Origin: Clostridia bacterium
GTDB lineage: Bacteria; Bacillota_A; Clostridia; Christensenellales; Aristaeellaceae
Assembly: GCA_017509065.1 (NCBI GenBank)
Contig: JAFWQM010000059.1
Span: forward strand, 1 to 9,176
Direction: 5' to 3'
DNA length: 9,176 nt
The notes under the pieces: model-generated
Databases searched by the model: none
What the model was told of the DNA's origin: nothing
The model's input: the letters and a program-made list of their open reading frames with translations, nothing else
Made by a program: the position numbers and the translations under genes
Shown: piece by piece, positions 1 through 6,369 of the stretch
How positions within the stretch are numbered: the stretch's first letter is position 1
How the letters are laid out: every line of letters starts with the position of its first letter

Positions 1-252
1 AATTATCTGCGGGCGATAAATCGGTCCATCCTGCGTCACTCAACCTTGAAATACCTCCAGTATTCCTGCGGTTTCGTTCCTTGTCTGGAACGATTTCTCA
101 TCCCGCATCTGAATTCACGATTCAATTGGGCGAGCAATAAACTCTTATAAGCAACAGTATTCGCAATATGGCAAAATTCCGAAAACGCTTATAGCTTTCT
201 CGGAAGGGGGGTTCCCCCTGAAAACTCCTCCGGTTTATCCGGGTTAAGAAGC
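1..252 (-). other. Non-coding left edge with possible structured intergenic element
   Basis: I see no convincing coding sequence here on either strand. The left part contains two hairpins. One is a perfect 7-bp stem, TCGTTCC (74-80) with GGAACGA (87-93), around a 6-nt loop. The other pairs 48-54 with 60-66 around a 5-nt loop; read as minus-strand RNA it is fully paired with one G-U, while on the plus strand the same position is an A-C mismatch. That asymmetry suggests any RNA would be transcribed leftward. CCTGCG occurs at 30-35 and again at 65-70. A short G-run/C-run hairpin lies at 205-219. This could be a dispersed intergenic repeat or the leader of a gene off the left edge; neither can be shown from this window. 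Confidence 0.35.
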
Positions 253-314
253 AAAAAGCCTGGTACGCATCCATGCTGTCTTTATAACAGACGTGAGAAG
301 GTACCGGGCTTTTT
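253..314. terminator. Two-way rho-independent terminator
   Basis: Positions 253-266 pair with 301-314 to form a 14-bp stem with a single T-G wobble (261:306). The stem opens with AAAAAGCC and closes with GGGCTTTTT, so a U-tract is present on both strands. The 34-nt interior can form a small extra hairpin (CTGT 276-279 with ACAG 287-290). It lies upstream of the promoter at 355-383, so it separates the glycosidase operon from whatever is to the left and is not an attenuator of the operon. Confidence 0.75.
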
Positions 315-354
315 CTGTCGTGAGATCATATCGAGATTCATCAAGAAAATGTGA

Positions 355-383
355 TTGTAATAGAACGGCAAATCCGATATAAT
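355..383 (+). promoter_or_regulatory. Sigma-A-type promoter of the GH35-DUF5107 operon
   Basis: A -35 box TTGTAA (355-360; 4 of 6 consensus bases) and a perfect -10 box TATAAT (378-383) are separated by exactly 17 nt. Transcription would start near 389-391. That falls on or after the ATG at 388, so translation should begin at the downstream ATG at 427, leaving a leader of about 37 nt. I see no clear operator palindrome overlapping the promoter. Confidence 0.75.
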
Positions 384-411
384 AGCAATGAATGGGACAA
401 CCAAGAAAACA

Positions 412-418
412 AAAGGAG
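412..418 (+). promoter_or_regulatory. Ribosome-binding site that sets the GH35 start
   Basis: AAAGGAG ends 8 nt before the ATG at 427. The longer in-frame option at ATG 388 has no Shine-Dalgarno sequence and sits at the predicted transcription start, so 427 is preferred. Confidence 0.8.
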
Positions 419-426
419 CGCGCGCC

Positions 427-2646
427 ATGCGGTATGCAATCGATCTGAAAGGCTACAAAGCTTCTCCTGTATATTCCTTAGGGGAGGATTTTTCCGGAAG
501 CACCTCGACCGGCAGCCGGCTTTCCGCCAACAATTTCTATTTTGAAAAGGACGGCAGACCCTTTTATCCTGTTTCCGGTGAATTCCATTACAGCCGGATG
601 GACGATCGCCGGTGGGAAGACGAACTTATCAAAATGCGCATGGGCGGCGTCAATGTCGTTTCCACTTATCTGTTCTGGAATCACATCGAGGAAGAAGAGG
701 GCACATTCGATTTTACCGGGCAGCGGAATCTGCGCAAATTCGTTGAGCTGTGCGGGAAACATGGGTTATACGTTATTCTCAGGGTTGGCCCGTTCGATCA
801 CGGCGAGGTACGTAACGGCGGCCTGCCGGACTGGCTGTACGGCAAGCCCTTTGAGGTGCGGACGACGCATCCCGATTTTTTGAAGTATGTCCGCCGCCTG
901 TATGAAAAAATCGGTGAGCAGACGCAGGGTTTGTTCTTCAAGGACAACGGCCCCATCATTGGCGTGCAGCTGGACAACGAATATATGCACTCTTCTGCCC
1001 CCTGGGAAATGACCACGGGCATTTCGGGCGAGTGGGTATTCCCAGGGAATGAAGGGGAAACGTACATCCTTGCCCTGCGCGATATCGCGTTGGACTGCGG
1101 CCTGACCCCTGTGTTCTTCACTGGCACAGCCTGGGGCGGCGCGGCCTATTCACCACGCGTGCTTCCCCTGTGGGGTGGCTATGCCTACCGGCCTTGGATT
1201 TTCTATTCCCATAAGGGCGAGCATCCACCCACAGAAGAATACATTTACCAGGATTATCATCGTGACGGGATCAAGTGTACGGACGATTTTGAACCCGCCT
1301 ACCAGCCGTCAGAGCGTCCCTACGCCTGCTGTGAAATGGGCGGCGGTATGATGTGCTGCTACTATTACCGGTTCATTTATCCCTATAAGAGCGTGGATGC
1401 ACTGGCCAATATCAAACTGGGCTCAGGCTGCAATTGGTTGGGTTATTACATGTTCCAGGGTGGCACCAACCCTATCGGTAAAAATGGGACATATCTGAAT
1501 GAATCCCAAGTGCCGAAACTGAGTTACGACTACCAGGCAGCCCTGGGCGAGTTCGGGCAGATCAGGGAGAGCTACAACCGCCTGAAAGCCATCCATTTCT
1601 TCACCCGCTTCTTTGGCGACCGCGTCGCGCCCATGGAAACCGTGCTGCCGGTCGGCGCTTCCCAGATCAGCCCGGAGGATTTGAATACCCTGCGCTTTGC
1701 CGTGCGTACCGACGGGGAAAGCGGATTCCTGTTCATCAACAATTTCCAGGATCACCGCGTGATGCCGGAAAAGAATCATGAGCAGGTGGTCATAGAAACG
1801 GCGAAAGAAACGTATACTTTCGACGTTTCCATCGCCTCCGAGGAAAACGCCATCCTGCCTTTCCATTTCGATCTGGACGGCATTCTGCTCCGTCAGACAA
1901 ACGCCCAGCCGGTGCTCAGGACGGAAATCCGGGGCCGTATTATGTATGTGTTCATGGTGCCCGACGGCGGATCATTCCGGTTTGAGAAAGATGCGAAAGT
2001 GACCGGCAGCGGGCAGCTTTTCACCGTCCAGAAAGATGATAGAACAGTGGATATCATGCTGCTTACCCGGGAGGAAACCAACCGTCTGTTCGTCCTCCGG
2101 GACGGGAGCCTGATTCTCACCGATGCCGCGCTGCTGGAAGATGAAAATGGCGGGCTGCGGCTGGAAACCTTAAAGTCCGAAAATGTCCTGTACTGTTATC
2201 CGGCTGACAGATTGCAGGGCAAAGCTCGGCGTGTGGCCGATCAAGGCCCCTTCGGCGTTTATCAGGCGATTACCGAGGAAAAGAAAATCGCAATCACCTG
2301 TGAACCCGCCGCACCCTGCCGCTGGAAGCTGCATATCCCCGAAAACGCCCTGGACGGCCTCAAAGACGCCCGTCTGCAAATCAATTATCGGGGCGACATC
2401 GGCATGCTGTTCCTGAATGACGTGATGATCAGCGACAACTTCTGCAACGGCGACACCTGGGAAGTGGGACTTCTGGAACACAAGGACAAGCTGCCCGGCA
2501 CGATGGTGTTGAAAATCTCCCCCATCCGGGAAGGGGCCAACGTGAACGTGGAATCAGCCATGGCCGCGCGGAATGAAGAAGTCAAGGCCCTGATTGCGGA
2601 TTTAAAGCAAATCAAAGTCCAGCCTGTATACGAAATCAGCCTGTAA
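427..2646 (+). CDS. GH35 beta-galactosidase-like glycoside hydrolase, cytosolic
   Basis: This 739-residue protein matches glycoside hydrolase family 35, retaining enzymes that release terminal beta-linked galactose (some members act on related sugars). Seen in the sequence: RPFYPVSGEFHYSR near 44-57; the TIM-barrel signature GGVNVVSTYLFWNHIEEEEG at 73-92; GPFDHGEVRNGGLPDWL at 121-137, a variant of the usual GPY-CAEW-NGG-P-WL that keeps Glu127; QLDNEY at 181-186, whose Glu185 is the expected acid/base; CCEMGGGM at 301-308, whose Glu303 is the likely nucleophile; and YMFQGGTN at 341-348, equivalent to the family's MFHGGTNF motif. Beyond about residue 390 the chain is probably beta-sandwich domains. 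There is no signal peptide, so it should act inside the cell on imported oligosaccharides. The start at 427 is chosen from the ribosome-binding site and promoter; an in-frame ATG at 388 adds 13 residues of unlikely sequence. It is the first gene of a two-gene operon. The family is secure; the exact substrate is not. Confidence 0.9.
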   Translation: MRYAIDLKGYKASPVYSLGEDFSGSTSTGSRLSANNFYFEKDGRPFYPVSGEFHYSRMDDRRWEDELIKMRMGGVNVVSTYLFWNHIEEEEGTFDFTGQRNLRKFVELCGKHGLYVILRVGPFDHGEVRNGGLPDWLYGKPFEVRTTHPDFLKYVRRLYEKIGEQTQGLFFKDNGPIIGVQLDNEYMHSSAPWEMTTGISGEWVFPGNEGETYILALRDIALDCGLTPVFFTGTAWGGAAYSPRVLPLWGGYAYRPWIFYSHKGEHPPTEEYIYQDYHRDGIKCTDDFEPAYQPSERPYACCEMGGGMMCCYYYRFIYPYKSVDALANIKLGSGCNWLGYYMFQGGTNPIGKNGTYLNESQVPKLSYDYQAALGEFGQIRESYNRLKAIHFFTRFFGDRVAPMETVLPVGASQISPEDLNTLRFAVRTDGESGFLFINNFQDHRVMPEKNHEQVVIETAKETYTFDVSIASEENAILPFHFDLDGILLRQTNAQPVLRTEIRGRIMYVFMVPDGGSFRFEKDAKVTGSGQLFTVQKDDRTVDIMLLTREETNRLFVLRDGSLILTDAALLEDENGGLRLETLKSENVLYCYPADRLQGKARRVADQGPFGVYQAITEEKKIAITCEPAAPCRWKLHIPENALDGLKDARLQINYRGDIGMLFLNDVMISDNFCNGDTWEVGLLEHKDKLPGTMVLKISPIREGANVNVESAMAARNEEVKALIADLKQIKVQPVYEISL

Positions 2647-2650
2647 GGAG
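2645..2650 (+). promoter_or_regulatory. Ribosome-binding site overlapping the GH35 stop codon
   Basis: AAGGAG shares its first two bases with the TAA stop of the glycosidase gene (2644-2646) and lies 8 nt before the ATG at 2659. This arrangement favours coupled translation of the two proteins. Confidence 0.8.
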
Positions 2651-2658
2651 AAATCGTT

Positions 2659-5600
2659 ATGAACAAGACAAGAGTTTATGAGCAGACGATCACCTTCCCC
2701 ACCTACAAGGCGGGCAGTCTGGAAAAGAATCCTCTGTTCATTGAAAAGCGGGCCTATCAGGGCTCTACGGGCAAGGTGTACCCCGTGCCTATCTGCGAAA
2801 AGATCAGCGAAACCAAGGAGGACGTGGCATACAAGGCTGTCATCCTGGAAAACGATTATCTGTACGTGATGATCCTGCCGGAGCTGGGCGGGCGCATCCA
2901 GCGGGCGCTGGACAAGACCAACAACTATGATTTCGTGTATTTCAACCAGGTCATCAAACCCGCCCTGGTGGGCCTGGCCGGGCCATGGATCAGCGGCGGC
3001 ATCGAATTCAACTGGCCCCAGCATCACCGTCCCTCCACCTTCATGCCGGTGGATTATACCTTCAATGAAAACCCGGACGGCTCCGCTACGGTAATCTTAG
3101 GCGAAACAGACCGGATCAACGGCACCAAGGGCAACGCCGCTATTACGCTGTATCCCGACAAAGCCTATATCGAAATCAAGGGCCGGCTGTTCAACCCCAC
3201 CGACTATCCCCAGACCTTCCTGTGGTGGGCCAACCCCGCCGTTCACGTGAACGACGATACCTTTTCCGTGTTTCCGCCCGACGTGAACGCGGTCATGGAT
3301 CACGGCAAGCGCGCCGTTTCCACCTTCCCCATCGCCACCGGCGAATACTACAAGGCCGATTATTCCGCGGGCGTGGACATTTCGCGGTATAAGAATATCA
3401 AGGTACCAACTTCCTATATGGCGGCGCATTCCGATTTTGACTTCGTAGGCAACTTCGACGAGGGGCGGAACGCAGGCCTTTTGCACGTGGCCGACCACCA
3501 TATCAGCCCCGGCAAGAAGCAATGGACATGGGGTAATGGGGATTTCGGCAGAATGTGGGATAAAAATCTCACCGACGAGGACGGCCCCTATATCGAACTC
3601 ATGACCGGCGTGTACTGCGACAACCAGCCGGACTTTTCCTGGCTCAAGCCCCAGGAGGAAAAAAACTTCACCCAGTATTTCATGCCCTACAAGACCGTGG
3701 GCCGGGTGAGCAACGCCACCAAAGACATCATTTTAGGCGTTGATTTTCTGGATGAAAAAGGGAACGCGATTGCGCCCGATCCTTTTGCATATGGCACGGA
3801 AGCCAACGAAGATGTCCAAAGGAAAGCGTCCGCCGCCCGAATCAAAGTATACGCAACGGGAGAATACAAGAACGCCCAAATCGTCATTTGCTCCGGTGGA
3901 AAAGTGATCTATCAGAAAACTGCCGATCTGTCCCCTCGTGCCGCGTTTGTGGACACCGTAAAAGAACTGCGGGATTACGAGATCACGGTATACAGCGAAA
4001 ACGATGAATTGCTCTGTGCCTACAAAGAATACGTCAAAGAAAACCAGCCCATTCCCGAGCCTGCCGAAGCCCTGAAAAAGCCAGAAAATATTCAATCGCT
4101 GGAAGAACTGTATCTGGCGGGACAGCATCTGGAGCAGTACCGCCACGCCACCTTCCTGCCCGCCGATTATTATTTGGAGGGACTGCGGCGCGATCCCACA
4201 GACATCCGGCTCAACAACGCCTACGGCCTGTACCTGCTGCGAAACGCCCAAATCGCTGAAAGCGTGCCCTATTTCAAGGCTGCAATAAAAAAGCAGACCT
4301 GGCGCAATCCCAACCCCTACGCCGGGGAACCGTATTTCAATTTAGGAATAGCTCTGGAACTGCTTGGCAATCTGCCCAAAGCCTGCGACGCTTTCTTCAA
4401 AGCCACCTGGAGCGCAGAAACAGCGGGCCCGGCCTATCACCATCTGGCCTGCCTGTGCGTGAAACAGGGCGACCTGAACAAGGCTCTGCAATTTGCCGAT
4501 GAAAGCCTGATCCGCGGCTGGCACAATATGAAAACCCGCAGCCTGAAAGCAAGTATCCTGGCGCAGCTGAACAAAGATGAATGCCAGCGTTTTCTGGATG
4601 AAAGCCTGACCATCGATCCCCTGTATCTATCTCTGCTGTGCCGCGTGGATCAGGCAGCCTTCGATAAAGCTACCGGCAGGCGCATCGGGGAATACTTGAA
4701 CGTAGCGTATGAATTCATTTCCTTCGGCTGCTGGCAGGACGCCGCCAACGTACTGGCCCGCTGCCCCATCGACTATCCCATGAAGTATTACGCCAAAGCC
4801 TATGCGGAAGCCAAGCTTGGCCAGACGGACGCGGCTAAAGCCGACGCGGAAAAGGCCGAAACCCTGAGCACCGACCTGTGCTTCCCGAATCAGGTATTGG
4901 AAAAGCTGATGCTGGAATACGCCGTTTCCCTGCTGAAAAAAGCGCCCAAGGCCCATTATTTCTTAGGCGAATTACTCTACGATAAGAAGCAGTATGACAT
5001 CGCTATCGGCCACTGGCAGGCCTCTGTCCGGGAAATGCCCGGCCTGGCTCCGGCCCACCGCAATCTGTCCATCGCCTATTATAATCACGGGGACAAAAAC
5101 TTAGCCGCCGGAGAAATCGCTGAAGCTTGTACATTGGAGCCAAATAACAGCCGTTTCCTGCTGGAGCAGGAGCAGCTTTTGAAACGCCTGGAACGGCCTG
5201 TCAAAGAGCGGCTTGCCATCCTGGAAGCCCGCAGGGAAATCATTCCAGACCGATATGCGCTCATGCTGGCCTATATCTCCCTGCTGAACCAGGACGGGCA
5301 GCATGAAAAAGCCCTCGACCTGCTGACCCATTATACCTTCCATGTCTGGGAAGGCGGCGAAGGCAAAGTGGCGGACGAATACAAAATTGCGCTGTTCGCC
5401 CTGGCGGAAAAAGCTCTGACAGAAAGAAAGCCGGAAGAAGCCATTTCTTATGCCGAGCGAACACTCACCTATCCCGTGAACCTGGGCGAAGGCAAGCTGG
5501 AAAACGTGCCGGACAACAGGGCATATTATACGATAGGCCGCGCTTGGCAAATGATGAAGGACGAGGAAAAGGCTAAAGCGTGCTTTGAAAAGGCCACCAT

Positions 5601-5910
5601 CGGCTCCCAGGTGCCGGAGCCCGTGCGCTATTACAACGACCAGCCCTCGGACTATATCTACTGGCAGGGTCTGGCTTACGCCGCCTTGGGCGATCTTGAA
5701 AAAGCAAGGAAATCCTTCCATCAGCTCATCATCTTCGGCGAGCGCCACATCTTTGACAAGGTAGGCTATGACTTCTTCGCCGTTTCCATGCCCGAACTGG
5801 AAGTATTCCAGGACGATATTCAGAAGCGCAGTGACGATTACTGCCGCCGTCTGATGGCCTTGGGTCACAAGGGACTCAAAGAAATCGAAGCTTATCCTAT
5901 CGGTCTTTGA
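2659..5910 (+). CDS. DUF5107 and tetratricopeptide-repeat protein
   Basis: This 1083-residue protein has two parts. Residues about 1-350 look like DUF5107, a beta-sandwich family I relate to galactose-mutarotase-like folds. Hallmarks are LPELGGRI (73-80), GLAGPWISGGIEFNWPQHHR (105-124), LWWANPAVHVNDD (188-200), the WTWGNGDFGRMWD stretch (289-301) and GPYIELMTG (309-317). Residues about 350-465 may form another beta domain. From about 480 the chain is helical with tetratricopeptide repeats, clearest at 557-620, 763-830, 865-895 and 955-1025 (for example YFNLGIALELLGNLPKACDA). TPR arrays normally bind proteins. There is no signal peptide or membrane segment, so the protein is probably cytosolic. 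The gene begins 12 nt after the glycosidase stop, so it likely works on the same glycan, either as a partner that aids substrate handling or as an enzyme itself. Its reaction is not known to me; the domain call is firm, the role is inference. Confidence 0.85.
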   Translation: MNKTRVYEQTITFPTYKAGSLEKNPLFIEKRAYQGSTGKVYPVPICEKISETKEDVAYKAVILENDYLYVMILPELGGRIQRALDKTNNYDFVYFNQVIKPALVGLAGPWISGGIEFNWPQHHRPSTFMPVDYTFNENPDGSATVILGETDRINGTKGNAAITLYPDKAYIEIKGRLFNPTDYPQTFLWWANPAVHVNDDTFSVFPPDVNAVMDHGKRAVSTFPIATGEYYKADYSAGVDISRYKNIKVPTSYMAAHSDFDFVGNFDEGRNAGLLHVADHHISPGKKQWTWGNGDFGRMWDKNLTDEDGPYIELMTGVYCDNQPDFSWLKPQEEKNFTQYFMPYKTVGRVSNATKDIILGVDFLDEKGNAIAPDPFAYGTEANEDVQRKASAARIKVYATGEYKNAQIVICSGGKVIYQKTADLSPRAAFVDTVKELRDYEITVYSENDELLCAYKEYVKENQPIPEPAEALKKPENIQSLEELYLAGQHLEQYRHATFLPADYYLEGLRRDPTDIRLNNAYGLYLLRNAQIAESVPYFKAAIKKQTWRNPNPYAGEPYFNLGIALELLGNLPKACDAFFKATWSAETAGPAYHHLACLCVKQGDLNKALQFADESLIRGWHNMKTRSLKASILAQLNKDECQRFLDESLTIDPLYLSLLCRVDQAAFDKATGRRIGEYLNVAYEFISFGCWQDAANVLARCPIDYPMKYYAKAYAEAKLGQTDAAKADAEKAETLSTDLCFPNQVLEKLMLEYAVSLLKKAPKAHYFLGELLYDKKQYDIAIGHWQASVREMPGLAPAHRNLSIAYYNHGDKNLAAGEIAEACTLEPNNSRFLLEQEQLLKRLERPVKERLAILEARREIIPDRYALMLAYISLLNQDGQHEKALDLLTHYTFHVWEGGEGKVADEYKIALFALAEKALTERKPEEAISYAERTLTYPVNLGEGKLENVPDNRAYYTIGRAWQMMKDEEKAKACFEKATIGSQVPEPVRYYNDQPSDYIYWQGLAYAALGDLEKARKSFHQLIIFGERHIFDKVGYDFFAVSMPELEVFQDDIQKRSDDYCRRLMALGHKGLKEIEAYPIGL

Positions 5911-5916
5911 TGTTTT

Positions 5917-5933
5917 CGCGCGGGATGAGCGCG
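5917..5933 (+). repeat. Small GC hairpin after the operon stop
   Basis: CGCGC (5917-5921) pairs with GCGCG (5929-5933) around a 7-nt loop, starting 6 nt after the TGA of the DUF5107 gene. It has no U-tract, so it may only protect the transcript 3' end or be chance. Confidence 0.35.
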
Positions 5934-5942
5934 GACATAAAA

Positions 5943-5976
5943 AGAGCTTATTCTTCACGAAAGAAGGATAAGCTCT
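5943..5976 (+). terminator. Rho-independent terminator of the GH35-DUF5107 operon
   Basis: Positions 5943-5956 pair with 5963-5976 to give a 14-bp stem with one G-U pair and a 6-nt loop. It is preceded by an A-run (5939-5943) and followed by the modestly T-rich CTTATT. It lies about 33 nt after the stop codon of the DUF5107 gene. The flanking A-run means it may also stop transcription coming leftward. Confidence 0.8.
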
Positions 5977-5985
5977 CTTATTGCT

Positions 5986-6005
5986 GCCGATCATCCGTGA
6001 TCGGC
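5986..6005. repeat. Perfect 8-bp inverted repeat before the HTH fragment
   Basis: GCCGATCA (5986-5993) and TGATCGGC (5998-6005) form a perfect stem with a 4-nt TCCG loop. It has no T-tract. It ends 7 nt before the ATG at 6013, so it occupies the place where a ribosome-binding site would be expected. It could be a second processing hairpin, a protein-binding operator, or the edge of the inserted DNA. Confidence 0.5.
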
Positions 6006-6012
6006 GGCTGTA

Positions 6013-6369
6013 ATGGACCTATCGGAACTTTATTCAAACACATTTTTGAAGGTTAGTAAATATAAGGGTACTTTACCGAAATCCACTACAGCCTCAGATA
6101 AAGCAGTCAAATCAAAAGATAAAAGCATAAATGAATATGGTCAAACAGAGGTAAAGATAATTAGACAAAAACAAAAGATTCTGTCCAAATATGAGGTTCA
6201 GGAAGTGATCAAGCTTTACATTAATGGAATATCAGCTAATTCTATCGCCTCAACCTTCGGCTGCCATCGCCGTACAATAAGTGACATATTAAAGCGAAAC
6301 GGCATAGAAGTATCACATAACGCTTCTGCAAAACCTGAGCTAGATAAACGAGTTATTGAGCTGTATGGA
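6013..6369 (+). pseudogene. Truncated resolvase-type helix-turn-helix protein
   Basis: About 119 residues survive. The first 55 are polar and lysine-rich (MDLSELYSNTF start). Residues about 60-97 form a helix-turn-helix of the Hin/resolvase type, with NSIASTFGCHRRTISDILKR as the turn and recognition helix. The stretch LDKRVIELYG (110-119) looks like the first helix of a second such unit, as in tandem-HTH DNA-binding proteins found near serine recombinases. The reading frame then enters tape-measure DNA out of frame and stops at 6411 after a nonsense tail of about 13 residues. The gene is visibly more AT-rich than either neighbour, which suggests horizontal origin. ATG 6013 is the only in-frame ATG and lacks a Shine-Dalgarno, so the 5' end may also be incomplete. 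It could be a recombinase accessory or regulator; no catalytic domain is present. Confidence 0.6.

Noticed and set aside
388..426. Longer N terminus of the glycosidase from ATG 388
   Set aside because: It has no ribosome-binding site and coincides with the predicted transcription start, whereas ATG 427 has both signals correct.
5101..5994. 297-codon open frame on the minus strand opposite the DUF5107-TPR gene
   Set aside because: It lies inside strong coding on the other strand, crosses the terminator hairpin, has no family-like sequence, and is one of many minus-strand frames produced by the biased codon use of this gene.
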